Positions 53,480 through 62,783 of a stretch of 64,000 nucleotides of DNA are shown piece by piece (the stretch's first letter is position 1; each line of letters starts with the position of its first letter). This DNA is from Alphaproteobacteria bacterium (GTDB lineage Bacteria > Pseudomonadota > Alphaproteobacteria > Micavibrionales > Micavibrionaceae). The notes beneath the pieces are model-generated. The model saw only the letters and a list, made by a program, of their open reading frames with translations. It ran no database searches and had not been told where the DNA came from. The DNA lies in the NCBI GenBank assembly GCA_030427385.1, contig JAUHWR010000001.1, forward strand, positions 868,001 to 932,000, written 5' to 3'. The translations under genes were made by a program, and so were the position numbers.

Positions 53480-54448
53480 ATGACGCAATTTAAACTTTTT
53501 CTTCTATTAAGCCTGCCACTGACAATGCTGTTCGGATGTACGCAAACCCAGCTTGGCGCTCATGTCGGCAAGCAAGTTTATACCGAATCAAAATCCAGAG
53601 GCACATTTAAGGTTGGAACACCTTACAAAATTAAAGGGCGGCAATATCAACCAAAAGAGACCTACAGCCATACTGAAACCGGCACCGCATCATGGTATGG
53701 CCCTGGTTTTCATGGTAAAAAAACGGCCAATGGCGAAATATTTAATAAGTTCGAATTGACCGCCGCACACAGAACCCTTCAAATGCCCAGTTTGATTGAG
53801 GTCACAAATTTAAATAATGGAAAATCCATTGTGTTGCGCGTGAATGACCGCGGCCCCTTTGCACATGATCGTATTTTAGATGTATCAGAGCGCGGCGCTG
53901 AGTTGTTAGGATTTAAACATCAAGGTACCGCCAAAATTAAAATTAAAGTCCTTACGGAAGAAAGTAAGGATATTGCCGATATAGCAAAAACAGGGAGAAG
54001 TACCAAAGGCATGGAAGTTGCTTATAATCAGGCAGGACGCTCCACAATATCTAAACATACGCCGCCCCATATTGATCCATCCACTATTCCCCAATATGAG
54101 CCTATGGCGGTCACAAACGTTGAAGAAGAAGTTTTATATGATCCGTTTATTCCGGGGCATACTGATAAGAGCGGGCGTTTTCTTCCGGACCCTGTTGTTA
54201 AAAATACAATTAATCCTACAGGAAAAATTTACATACAGGCAGGGTCATTTGGTAATCCCAATAATGCGCGCAACTTATCTGGTCGTCTGGGCACCATTGC
54301 CGCATCAAGCGTGACGCCAGTTGAGGTTGGCGGCAGCACGTATCACCGCGTACGTTTGGGACCATTCCCCGACCTCTCACAGGCGAAAAGCGCCCTAAGC
54401 CGCGTTGCCGCAAGCGGTCAAAACAGCGCAATTATAGTTGTGGAGTAA
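53480..54448 (+). CDS. rlpA: Septal ring lytic transglycosylase RlpA (DPBB and SPOR domains)
   Basis: RlpA is an outer-membrane lipoprotein that cleaves denuded glycan at the septum. The 322 residues have the lipobox MLFGC (Cys20), the double-psi beta-barrel with ETGTASWYGPGFHGKKTANGE (about 69-89) and VNDRGPFAHDRILDVSERGAELL, a long linker and a C-terminal SPOR domain (KIYIQAGSF through VRLGPFPDLSQAKSAL) that binds septal peptidoglycan. The 17-base end overlaps a convergent small gene. Confidence 0.95.
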   Translation: MTQFKLFLLLSLPLTMLFGCTQTQLGAHVGKQVYTESKSRGTFKVGTPYKIKGRQYQPKETYSHTETGTASWYGPGFHGKKTANGEIFNKFELTAAHRTLQMPSLIEVTNLNNGKSIVLRVNDRGPFAHDRILDVSERGAELLGFKHQGTAKIKIKVLTEESKDIADIAKTGRSTKGMEVAYNQAGRSTISKHTPPHIDPSTIPQYEPMAVTNVEEEVLYDPFIPGHTDKSGRFLPDPVVKNTINPTGKIYIQAGSFGNPNNARNLSGRLGTIAASSVTPVEVGGSTYHRVRLGPFPDLSQAKSALSRVAASGQNSAIIVVE

Positions 54449-54626
54449 GCGAAGGCATAGAATTATCAGATTGAGGTAAATCCGGAGTAGCCGTGTCAAT
54501 ATATCCATCTGCACCCGGACTTAAGGGGCGTCCGACTCTGTTAACACCTAAAACAGGTCTGCCTAACTTATCTTTGAAAGGTGGAAGACTTGAATAGCCT
54601 ATATTGAAATTATTTCGATCTTCCAT
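54432..54626 (-). CDS. Small protein (64 residues), unknown function
   Basis: The ORF begins MEDRNNFNIGY, with an AAGG ribosome-binding site 8 bases upstream and its own promoter-like pair. It contains GRPVLGVNRVGRPLSPG and a Pro/Ser-rich end. It has no hydrophobic segment. Independent signals favour a real gene, but the 17-base overlap with rlpA and the lack of a family leave doubt. Confidence 0.45.
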   Translation of the reverse strand: MEDRNNFNIGYSSLPPFKDKLGRPVLGVNRVGRPLSPGADGYIDTATPDLPQSDNSMPSLTPQL

Positions 54627-54656
54627 ACGCGAACCTTACATAATTACCTTCCTATT

Positions 54657-54685
54657 TATATAATACTTTCTTACATACAACACAA
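54657..54685 (-). promoter_or_regulatory. Possible promoter of the 64-residue small gene
   Basis: On the minus strand TTGTGT (54680-54685) and TATATA (54657-54662) are 17 bases apart, about 30 bases before the ATG at 54626. Confidence 0.35.
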
Positions 54686-54728
54686 ATTTGTCCGTGATTT
54701 TGTGGCGCGGGCTGTGTATGCTTTTTCT

Positions 54729-55859
54729 ATGTTTAGAATCATCCTACTTACTTTTCTTCTTTTTGTGTTTCCCATACAGATCTCGCTTGCGCAAGACTTA
54801 CAAACTGCGGCAGAGGAGGCTTATATCATCGATTTTGATACAGGGAGCGTGCTGTATAAAAAGAATGAAGATGAAAAAATGCCTACATCTTCGATGAGTA
54901 AAGTTATGACCATGCTCGCCGTTTTCGAAGCTTTGGAAGATGGACGCTTAAAGCTGGATGAAGAACTAATGGTTAGCCAAAAAGCATGGGAAAAAGGCGG
55001 CTCCAAAATGTTTGTGGAGGTTGGCAAAAAAGTCAAAGTTGAAGATCTTATTCGTGGCGTGATTGTTCAATCGGGTAATGATGCAACCATTGTTTTGGCG
55101 GAAGCATTGGCGGGAACCGAGGAGGCATTTGGCAAACAAATTACTGATCTGGCGCATAAGCTGGGTATGGATAATACTAATTTTACCAATGCAAGCGGCT
55201 GGCCTGATGATAATCATTACTCAACTGCAAAAGATCTGGCGATTTTAACGCGCTACATGATCAAAACTTATCCGCAATACTACCATTATTTTGCGGAGCC
55301 TGACTTTGAATATAATGGCATTACCCAAGGCAATCGTAATCCTCTATTGACGCGCGATATTGGCGCAGATGGTGTTAAAACAGGTCATACAGAAGGGGCA
55401 GGTTATGGTTTAATTGGATCAGGTATCCGCGAAGATCGCCGCGTTATTATGGTTTTAAATGGCATGACAAGCATGCAGGAACGAGCCGATGAAGGGGCGC
55501 GCCTGATGGAATGGGCGCTACGTAATTTTAAAAATAAGAAACTTTTTAGTGAAGGACAAATTGTCTCCCATGCGAATGTTGTTTTGGGAACTAAAGAAAC
55601 TCTTGCTCTACGCGTTGATGAAACAATTTACTTGACCGTTCCACTTAGTGGATCCGATGAAATCACAGCCTCTGCTACCTTTGATAACCCCGTGACAGCA
55701 CCAATTATGGAAGGGGCGCGCCTTGGCACGCTTAAGATATATATTCCTAATTTTGGACACATTGAAAAACCATTATTTGCAGCAGAAACAATTGAAGAAC
55801 TTGGTTTCTTTAATAAGGTTATGGCAAAATTTTCTCTGTTAATTAAACAGAACTTATAA
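54729..55859 (+). CDS. D-alanyl-D-alanine carboxypeptidase (PBP5/6 type)
   Basis: The enzyme trims the terminal D-Ala of peptidoglycan stem peptides. The start is taken at the ATG at 54729 (MFRIILLTFLL), giving a signal peptide to about residue 22. The 376 residues show the S-x-x-K motif (Ser55-Met-Ser-Lys58), the SGN motif (VQSGND, about 116) and KTG (GVKTGHTEGAG, about 217), then the PBP5-type C-terminal domain. A membrane-anchoring tail is not obvious. It is followed by tmk. Confidence 0.94.
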   Translation: MFRIILLTFLLFVFPIQISLAQDLQTAAEEAYIIDFDTGSVLYKKNEDEKMPTSSMSKVMTMLAVFEALEDGRLKLDEELMVSQKAWEKGGSKMFVEVGKKVKVEDLIRGVIVQSGNDATIVLAEALAGTEEAFGKQITDLAHKLGMDNTNFTNASGWPDDNHYSTAKDLAILTRYMIKTYPQYYHYFAEPDFEYNGITQGNRNPLLTRDIGADGVKTGHTEGAGYGLIGSGIREDRRVIMVLNGMTSMQERADEGARLMEWALRNFKNKKLFSEGQIVSHANVVLGTKETLALRVDETIYLTVPLSGSDEITASATFDNPVTAPIMEGARLGTLKIYIPNFGHIEKPLFAAETIEELGFFNKVMAKFSLLIKQNL

Positions 55860-55877
55860 GGTTACGAGAAACATATA

Positions 55878-56501
55878 ATGACGAGACGTTTCATTACGTT
55901 TGAAGGCGGCGAGGGTGCGGGTAAAACCACGCAGATACAGATTCTCGCCGAAAGATTGAGGCAAAACGGAACAGATGTCATCACCACCAGAGAGCCAGGC
56001 GGCGTGCCGGAAGCAGAAAAAATTCGTGATCTTCTGGTACAAAAAGATGGCGGGCGTTGGGATGCACTTAGTGAGTGTATGTTATTTTTTACGGCGCGGC
56101 GTATGCATATCAATACACTCATTGAACCTGCTTTACAGGAAGGTAAAACCGTTATTTGTGATCGCTTTACAGATTCCACCATCGCATATCAGGGCTATGG
56201 GCATAATTTTGATCTAAATAAAATTCAACAGGTACAAAACATTAGTATCGGCAACTTTAAGCCCGATCAAACGTTCTTGCTCGATTTGCCTGTTGAGATG
56301 GGTTTAAAACGTTCAAAAAAACGCTTATCCGATCAACTTTCAAATGAAGATAAATTTGAAGATTTGGACATAGCATTTCATGAACGCCTGCGTCAGGGTT
56401 TTTTGACATTGGCACATAATGAACGAGAGCGATTTCATATTATAGATGCACAAAATGATATAGACACGATTGCCGCCGATATATGGGAGAATATCAAATG
56501 A
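55878..56501 (+). CDS. tmk: Thymidylate kinase
   Basis: Tmk phosphorylates dTMP to dTDP. The 207 residues have the P-loop FEGGEGAGKTTQ (residues 6-17), the TTREPGG motif and the lid region CDRFTDSTIAYQGYG. It ends with a 4-base overlap with holB (ATGA), and the two form a short co-expressed unit that is common in alphaproteobacteria. Confidence 0.97.
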   Translation: MTRRFITFEGGEGAGKTTQIQILAERLRQNGTDVITTREPGGVPEAEKIRDLLVQKDGGRWDALSECMLFFTARRMHINTLIEPALQEGKTVICDRFTDSTIAYQGYGHNFDLNKIQQVQNISIGNFKPDQTFLLDLPVEMGLKRSKKRLSDQLSNEDKFEDLDIAFHERLRQGFLTLAHNERERFHIIDAQNDIDTIAADIWENIK

Positions 56502-57646
56502 GTAGTTTATTTGATCCCGATGAGGAACCGTTTGATCCCTATGATCAGGATGACATAGCCACTGGCGATACTATAGCGCCTTTCTTACCTGCAAAAGAAA
56601 GTAGCGTTTTTTTCTCAGATCAAAATCTGGATGAGTCTTTTATTGCGTCCTTATCAAAAGACACTTTGCCACATGCTATTATTTTATCGGGACCAAAAGG
56701 GATCGGAAAGGCGACTTTTGCGTATCGTTTGGCGCGCTTTTTATTTAAATATGGCAAGCAAGAAACAGATGCCAATAGCTTATTTGGGGATGCAGCGCCC
56801 ATTGAATATCCGAAAACTATGGACATGAATGCCGACGACCCTGTCTTTAGACGCATCGTTAGTGGCGGCTATCCTGATTTTATGGCGCTAGAACCATTGG
56901 AAGATAAAAAGGGGCTGGATGTTGCACAAATACGCAAAGTTGCCCCCTTTCTGAGACGTACAGCCTCTGAAGATGGTGGATGGCGTATTGTGCTGGTGGA
57001 TGATGCCGATACCATGAACCGCAGTGCACAAAACGCCTTATTAAAAATTCTGGAAGAGCCGCCCGCAAGAGCTATGCTCATTTTAGTAACCCATAATATT
57101 GGCGCATTTTTGCCAACCATCCGTTCACGATGTCGCCTGTTAGATATTGACCCGCCCAATTTTGAATTGTTCTTATCACTCTTACAACGTCAAAATCCTG
57201 ATATTTCCTCTAACGAGGCGTTCTTGCTTTATGAATATTCATCCGGCAGTATTGGCAAGGCCTTGCAATTTATAGACTTCCAGGGTTTGGAAACATTTAA
57301 TGAACTTATCACGCATCTAAGTTCATTTCCTGAACCTGATTTTGAAAAAATCCATTTCTTCTGTGAGCAATTTGGTAAATCCGGAAAAGAACAAATTTGG
57401 CGAAATTTTTCGGATCTGATCCAATGGATATTTCAAACGCTTGCGCTGTCAAAAGCACGAAATAAGGATTTAATCACGCAATTATCTCCTTTATCTACCA
57501 TGAATAATCTTTGGTCGCTTGAAGAACAGTTGGAAATATGCCAAATGTTAGAGAGTAAATTACATCGAGCCGATTTTGCCAATCTGGATAAAAAGCAAAC
57601 CGCGCTTGAAATATTTATGCTTTTACATCAACATCTGGCGAAATGA
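56498..57646 (+). CDS. holB: DNA polymerase III subunit delta' (clamp loader)
   Basis: The delta' subunit is the stator of the clamp loader. The start is placed at the ATG at 56498, overlapping the tmk stop (ATGA) with a GGGAG site. The 382-residue protein has the AAA core with the degenerate P-loop GPKGIGKATFA, NALLKILEEPPARAMLIL, the sensor-1-like SRCRLLDIDPP (Ser-Arg-Cys), and no Walker activity expected for delta'. Confidence 0.93.
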   Translation: MSSLFDPDEEPFDPYDQDDIATGDTIAPFLPAKESSVFFSDQNLDESFIASLSKDTLPHAIILSGPKGIGKATFAYRLARFLFKYGKQETDANSLFGDAAPIEYPKTMDMNADDPVFRRIVSGGYPDFMALEPLEDKKGLDVAQIRKVAPFLRRTASEDGGWRIVLVDDADTMNRSAQNALLKILEEPPARAMLILVTHNIGAFLPTIRSRCRLLDIDPPNFELFLSLLQRQNPDISSNEAFLLYEYSSGSIGKALQFIDFQGLETFNELITHLSSFPEPDFEKIHFFCEQFGKSGKEQIWRNFSDLIQWIFQTLALSKARNKDLITQLSPLSTMNNLWSLEEQLEICQMLESKLHRADFANLDKKQTALEIFMLLHQHLAK

Positions 57647-57655
57647 CCCTTTTTT

Positions 57656-59206
57656 ATGAGCGATAAAACCTTTTATATTACTACTCCGATTTACTATGTG
57701 AATGGCGATCCGCATATGGGGCATGTCTATTGCACTGTCTCTTGCGATGTTTTAGCTCGCTTCAAAAGGCTAGACGGGTTTCGTACGCATTTTTTAACCG
57801 GTACAGATGAACATGGCTTAAAAGTTTATCAATCTGCGCGTGATAAAGATATGTCCCCGCAGGAAGTGACCGATTTACACTCCCAAAATTTCCGTGACTT
57901 ACAACCTTTATTCAATTTATCCAATGATGACTTCATACGTACAACCGAAGATCGCCATAAAAAAGGCGCGCAAGCTCTTTGGAGTAAATTAGAGGAGGCG
58001 GGAGATATCTATCTTGACAGTTATGCCGGCTGGTATGCTGTGCGCGATGAGGCATATTATAATGAGGATGAATTATATGACGATGAAAAGGGTGTAAAAC
58101 GCGCCCACGCCAGCGGTGCAGAGGTCAAATGGGTCGAGGAGGAGAGTTATTTCTTCAAACTATCCGAATGGCAAGATCGCCTATTAGAATTTTATGAGCA
58201 GCATCCGGATTTCATTCACCCCAGTTCCTCAAAAAATGAGATTATCAGCTTTGTGAAGGGCGGCTTAAAGGATTTATCCATCAGCCGCACAACATTTGAT
58301 TGGGGCGTTCCGGTGCCCGGCAATGAAAAACACGTCATGTATGTTTGGATTGACGCGCTCGCCAATTATATGACCGCATTGGGCTATCCCGAAAAAACTG
58401 ATTTATTCAACACATTCTGGCCCGCAGATATTCATATGGTCGGCAAAGAAATTACGCGTTTTCACTGTGTGTATTGGCCGGCTTTTTTAATGTCTGCAGG
58501 ACTTTCCACGCCCAAAGCCGTTTTTGGACATGGCTGGATGACCGTTGAAGGTGAAAAAATGTCCAAATCTGTCGGCAATGTGATCACGCCTCAGACTTTA
58601 ATTGATCGTTATGGCCTTGATCCGGCGCGTTTCATTTTATTACGAATTGCGCCGTTTGGAAATGATTGCGATTTTTCCCATGAAACTGCGGTTAATCTGA
58701 TTAATGCGGAATTAGCAAATGGGCTTGGAAACCTTGCCCAGCGCACGCTCTCTATGATTATCAAAAACTGCGATGAACAAATCGGCGCTCGCGACAATCT
58801 CACCCTAGAGGATGAAGCATTATTATCCCAAGCTTATCAAATGTTAGAGGGTGTACGTGTTGAATTTGATGCTGTACGTCTCCATAAAGGAATGGAAATA
58901 ATCTGGAAGGTGGTCTCCGCCGCGAATGGATATATTGATTCCCAAGCGCCATGGGCCCTGAAAAAAACGGATATAGCCCGCATGAAAGTTGTATTATCGG
59001 TGTTATCCGAAGTTATTCGCTGCCTTGGGTTAATTATCCAACCCATTATGCCTGATAGCGGCGGAAAAATACTCGATCAGCTTAAAGTCCCCGAAGATCA
59101 ACGCAGTTTTGAATATCTCTCACCGAATCATGCCCTTAGCGAGAATATTACTATCGACCCGCCTCAGGGCGTGTTCCCACGATTGGTTGAGGAGGATGCC
59201 GCATAA
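57656..59206 (+). CDS. metG: Methionine-tRNA ligase
   Basis: The class I synthetase charges tRNA(Met). The 516 residues have the HIGH motif as HMGH (20-23), and GEKMSKSVGN (about 302) as the KMSKS loop, with the anticodon domain after it. It lacks the C-terminal tRNA-binding extension of long MetRS forms. It lies 9 bases after holB and overlaps tatD by 1 base. Confidence 0.97.
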   Translation: MSDKTFYITTPIYYVNGDPHMGHVYCTVSCDVLARFKRLDGFRTHFLTGTDEHGLKVYQSARDKDMSPQEVTDLHSQNFRDLQPLFNLSNDDFIRTTEDRHKKGAQALWSKLEEAGDIYLDSYAGWYAVRDEAYYNEDELYDDEKGVKRAHASGAEVKWVEEESYFFKLSEWQDRLLEFYEQHPDFIHPSSSKNEIISFVKGGLKDLSISRTTFDWGVPVPGNEKHVMYVWIDALANYMTALGYPEKTDLFNTFWPADIHMVGKEITRFHCVYWPAFLMSAGLSTPKAVFGHGWMTVEGEKMSKSVGNVITPQTLIDRYGLDPARFILLRIAPFGNDCDFSHETAVNLINAELANGLGNLAQRTLSMIIKNCDEQIGARDNLTLEDEALLSQAYQMLEGVRVEFDAVRLHKGMEIIWKVVSAANGYIDSQAPWALKKTDIARMKVVLSVLSEVIRCLGLIIQPIMPDSGGKILDQLKVPEDQRSFEYLSPNHALSENITIDPPQGVFPRLVEEDAA

Positions 59207-60021
59207 TGTGGATCGATTCTCACTGCCACCTTGATCATAATCGTTTTCTGAATCTCGGCGGCGGATCAGAGATTGTAAGCCGCGCACAGGCGCAGGACGT
59301 ATCGGGCATGCTCTCCATAAATTGTGAAATTGCAGCCGAGTTTGATGAATTACTGGATTTGGTCAAGCCCCAGAAAAATGTTTGGTGCACAATTGGCACG
59401 CACCCACATGATAGCGGGGTTGAAGCTGAAAAGAATATCACCCTTGAGCAGCTATGTAGGAAGGCACTCTCGCATGAGAAAGTGGTCGGTATAGGCGAAA
59501 GCGGATTGGATTATTTTTATAAAAACAGCCCCGTTGATGACCAGCAGGCAAGCTTTCGCAAGCATATTCGTGCCTGTATAGAGACAGATATGCCATTAGT
59601 TATTCATGCCCGTGATGCCGATGAAGACATTATACGCATCGTGCGTGAAGAAGCGGGAAAAGATAATCAGAAAAATTTGCGCGGCGTCTTTCATTGTTTT
59701 AGCTCCGGCGCAGAATTGGCACGTCAAGGCGTTGATTTTGGATTTTACGTGTCATTTTCAGGAATATTAACATTTAAAAAATCGACTGAGCTACGCGACA
59801 TTGCGAAAAATGTGCCTCTTGATCGGCTATTAGTGGAAACGGATGCGCCTTTTTTGGCACCTGAACCACATCGTAAGGAAATGAATGAGCCTAAATATGT
59901 GCCTTTTACGGGACAAGTTTTGGCGGATATTCATAATTTGACCTCCAAAGAAATGGCCGAGCAAACCAAAAATAACTTCTTTGACCTGTTTACTAAGGCG
60001 GCACAAACATGGGTCAATTAA
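59206..60021 (+). CDS. tatD: TatD-family metal-dependent hydrolase
   Basis: TatD enzymes are metal-dependent nucleases. The 271 residues have the start WIDSHCHLDH with two His ligands, GIGESGLDYFY, MPLVIHARDADED, FHCFSSGAELA, and VETDAPFLAPEPHR. Its start codon overlaps the metG stop, and its end overlaps the next gene by 13 bases. Confidence 0.96.
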   Translation: MWIDSHCHLDHNRFLNLGGGSEIVSRAQAQDVSGMLSINCEIAAEFDELLDLVKPQKNVWCTIGTHPHDSGVEAEKNITLEQLCRKALSHEKVVGIGESGLDYFYKNSPVDDQQASFRKHIRACIETDMPLVIHARDADEDIIRIVREEAGKDNQKNLRGVFHCFSSGAELARQGVDFGFYVSFSGILTFKKSTELRDIAKNVPLDRLLVETDAPFLAPEPHRKEMNEPKYVPFTGQVLADIHNLTSKEMAEQTKNNFFDLFTKAAQTWVN

Positions 60022-60809
60022 AAATCACAATTCTTGGTTGCGGCGCGTCGGGGGGCGTTCCCGCGATTGGTAATAATTGGGGAGAATGCGATCCGACTAA
60101 TCCACGTAATAATCGCATGCGCTCATCAATATCAATACAATCTGAAAATACAACGATTGTAGTTGATACAGGGCCGGATTTTAGACACCAAATTAACCGT
60201 GCCAATATTTCCAAAATTGATGCCATTTTATATACGCATGCCCATGGTGACCATGTGGCGGGTATTGATGAACTGCGCGCTTTTCAAAGACGCTACAAAA
60301 AGGCCATTCCTGTCTATAGCAATCAAGTCACCATAGATAAATTATCTCGCCAGTTTGATTATATGTTTAAGGATATCAGTAACGGCTTTTATCCGAAGGT
60401 TCTTGATCCTTATATCTTTAAAGACACTGATTACACTCTGCCACAAACTATCGGTGATATTAATTTTGTTCCTGTCGAACAAGATCATGCCACTTGTATT
60501 TCTTTGGGCTTTCGTTTTGGCAATATTGGCTATTCAACGGATATGATTAACTTGTCTGATGAGTCCATAAGCGCGTTTAAAGGCATTGATACATGGATAG
60601 TGGACGGGGCGGGGTATTTTTATGATCCAATTACCGTGCATGCCAATGTGCCGCGATTATTAGAATTGAATGAAAAAATTGGCGCAAAGAAAATTTATTT
60701 AACGCATATGTCTCTCATGATGGATTTCGAAGATATGCTAAAGCGGCTTCCCGATGGATTTTATCCCTGTTATGATGGATTAGAATTTTTGACCGACAAC
60801 ATATTATAA
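60009..60809 (+). CDS. MBL-fold metallo-hydrolase (PhnP-related)
   Basis: This 266-residue protein has the ILGCGASGGVPAIG start and the zinc motif HAHGDHVAG (about 77-85), with later His and Asp (YSTDMINLS, LTHMSLMMD). It resembles PhnP-type phosphodiesterases that sit beside tatD in alphaproteobacteria. Substrate not known. It overlaps tatD by 13 bases and is followed 17 bases later by gpmA. Confidence 0.92.
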   Translation: MGQLKITILGCGASGGVPAIGNNWGECDPTNPRNNRMRSSISIQSENTTIVVDTGPDFRHQINRANISKIDAILYTHAHGDHVAGIDELRAFQRRYKKAIPVYSNQVTIDKLSRQFDYMFKDISNGFYPKVLDPYIFKDTDYTLPQTIGDINFVPVEQDHATCISLGFRFGNIGYSTDMINLSDESISAFKGIDTWIVDGAGYFYDPITVHANVPRLLELNEKIGAKKIYLTHMSLMMDFEDMLKRLPDGFYPCYDGLEFLTDNIL

Positions 60810-60826
60810 AATAGAGGATATCTCAC

Positions 60827-61462
60827 ATGAATTATCTCGTATTAATGCGCCATGGCGAAAGCCAATGGAATTTGGAAAACCGTTTTACCGGCTTTCATAA
60901 TATTGATCTCTCCGATGCCGGCCGCAAGGAAGCCGCGGAGGCAGGACAAGCCTTGAAAAAGCTAGGTGTCACCTTCGATCAAGTGTTCACTTCAACACTG
61001 CAACGCGCCTATCATACCGCTGAAATCGCGCTAAAAGAAGCTGGGCAGGCGGATTTGCTAGACACCATGATCAAGCATGATGACCTGCGTGAGCGCGATT
61101 ATGGTGATCTGACAGGTCTTAACAAAGATGAAACCCGTGCAAAATATGGTGATGAGCAGGTACATATCTGGCGCCGTTCTTACGATGTGAACCCGCCGGG
61201 CGGCGAATGTCTGCAAGACGTGGTCGAAAACCGTGTTCGTCCGTATTATGAAGCAGAAATAAAACCAATGCTGGATCAGGGTCAAAACATTCTAATCGCC
61301 GCGCATGGAAATTCCCTGCGTGCCATGTTGATTATTTTAGGCGTTGAAACACCGGAGAGTATCAACGCCGCGGAAATCCCGACCGGCGCGCCGCTGATTT
61401 TCGAACTTGAAAACGGTAAAATCCAAAAACGTTATTTTTTGAGTGAAAAAGAAGCCGCTTAA
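60827..61462 (+). CDS. gpmA: 2,3-bisphosphoglycerate-dependent phosphoglycerate mutase
   Basis: The enzyme interconverts 3- and 2-phosphoglycerate in glycolysis. The 211 residues have the phospho-His motif LMRHGESQWN (His9), FTGFHNIDLSDAGR, the LRERDYGDLTGLNKDE segment and the second catalytic His in IAAHGNSLR. The length is on the short side for the dPGM family. A GAGG site supports the start. Confidence 0.95.
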   Translation: MNYLVLMRHGESQWNLENRFTGFHNIDLSDAGRKEAAEAGQALKKLGVTFDQVFTSTLQRAYHTAEIALKEAGQADLLDTMIKHDDLRERDYGDLTGLNKDETRAKYGDEQVHIWRRSYDVNPPGGECLQDVVENRVRPYYEAEIKPMLDQGQNILIAAHGNSLRAMLIILGVETPESINAAEIPTGAPLIFELENGKIQKRYFLSEKEAA

Positions 61463-61471
61463 AAAGCTAAT

Positions 61472-61500
61472 AAAAAAACCGCCATTAGGCGGTTTTTTTT
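61472..61500. terminator. Bidirectional terminator between gpmA and rpsO
   Basis: CCGCC and GGCGG (61479-61483 with 61488-61492) form a 5-bp GC stem with a 4-base loop, flanked by A7 on one side and T8 on the other. It ends both gpmA (plus) and rpsO (minus). Confidence 0.85.
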
Positions 61501-61510
61501 ATTATTCTGA

Positions 61511-61780
61511 TTAACGACGGATGCCGTTCTTTTTGATAATTTCTTGGTAGCGATCTTCGCTTTTTCCTCGGACGTAGTCAAGTAACTTACGTCGACGTGC
61601 TACCATCGCAAGCAAGCCGCGACGTGAGTGGAAATCCTGTTTGTGTTCTTGCATGTGGTTAGACAAATTTGTAATGCGTTCGGTTAAGATCGCGATTTGA
61701 ACCTCTGGTGAACCGGTATCGGCTTTGCCAGTTGCATTGTCTTTAATAACTTCTGTTTTACGTTCTAGTGTAATCGACAT
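61511..61780 (-). CDS. rpsO: 30S ribosomal protein S15
   Basis: The 89-residue protein has the S15 core [23 protein letters not shown], then [26 protein letters not shown], with the final [10 protein letters not shown] perfect AAAGGAG site is present. It follows truB and is the last gene before a terminator; pnp, its usual neighbour, is far away. Confidence 0.98.
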   Translation of the reverse strand: MSITLERKTEVIKDNATGKADTGSPEVQIAILTERITNLSNHMQEHKQDFHSRRGLLAMVARRRKLLDYVRGKSEDRYQEIIKKNGIRR

Positions 61781-61801
61781 CGTTTTCTCCTTTGTTGGTT
61801 G

Positions 61802-62734
61802 TTATGGTTTGAATACGCGGATGGGCTCTATACGCGGACCTGTGACATTCACCAATGCGACCAATTTATCATTATAGATCGCGGCGGCTTCATCGCCTTC
61901 TTCGGTGTTAATCCCTGACATGAGTAATCGGTCATAATCAGGTCTTGCCACGAAAGAAAGTACATTTCCGTTTCTAAGCTTATTTGCCTCCGCCTCAGTC
62001 AGAGCCAGTGCCGGGATGTCGTCTAGCACAGTCTCCAGCGGGTGCAACACGCCTTCAAGATTGGTTTTATCGTCCATTTGCTCCAGAAAGTCAAGCGAAA
62101 CCGCATCTCTTTCATGAAAAGGGCCGACGGCGGTGCGGCGCAAAGCTGTCACATAGCCTTCCGTGCCTAATCTATGAGCTAAATCGCGGGCAATGGCACG
62201 CACGTACGTGCCTTTTCCGCACACACATTCCAAACGTAATGTGTCTGGCGTAATCTCTAAAACATCCAGTTTTTCGATATAAACAATTCGTGATTTAATC
62301 TCAACATCATGCCCCGCACGCGCCAAATCATAAGCGCGCTGTCCATCAATTTTAACGGCGGAATATTTTGGCGGAATTTGCTCGACGTCACCAATAAAGG
62401 CGGGCAGGGCGGATGTGATGTCTTCAACGCTAGGGCGTTTATCGGATGTGGCGATAATTTCACCTTCTGCGTCATCTGTGTCCGTACGTGTGCCCCATTT
62501 GATGGTAAATACATAGGTTTTTAGTGATTCCTGTACCAGATATACAAGCTTTGTGGCATCCCCCAGCGCCAAAGGTAAAATGCCGGTCGCCAAGGGGTCT
62601 AATGTTCCTGAATGTCCTGCTTTTTTGGGATTAAGAATGCGCTTCACCGCGCCAAGCGCCTGCGTTGATCCCATTTCCAAAGGTTTATCCAAATTAATCC
62701 ACCCCGTGAGGGCTATTCCGTTTTTACGTGCCAT
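61802..62734 (-). CDS. truB: tRNA pseudouridine(55) synthase TruB
   Basis: TruB makes the pseudouridine at position 55 of all tRNAs. The 310-residue protein has LDKPLEMGSTQALGAVKRI, the catalytic Asp in GHSGTLDPLATGILPLALG (about 42), and YSAVKIDGQRAYDLAR. A C-terminal domain of about 60 residues follows. It sits in the usual infB-rbfA-truB-rpsO order. Confidence 0.97.
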   Translation of the reverse strand: MARKNGIALTGWINLDKPLEMGSTQALGAVKRILNPKKAGHSGTLDPLATGILPLALGDATKLVYLVQESLKTYVFTIKWGTRTDTDDAEGEIIATSDKRPSVEDITSALPAFIGDVEQIPPKYSAVKIDGQRAYDLARAGHDVEIKSRIVYIEKLDVLEITPDTLRLECVCGKGTYVRAIARDLAHRLGTEGYVTALRRTAVGPFHERDAVSLDFLEQMDDKTNLEGVLHPLETVLDDIPALALTEAEANKLRNGNVLSFVARPDYDRLLMSGINTEEGDEAAAIYNDKLVALVNVTGPRIEPIRVFKP

Positions 62735-62783
62735 GGGCGGGTTGTAGCATAGAAGTTAGAAATTAGAAATGAGAAGATGATAT

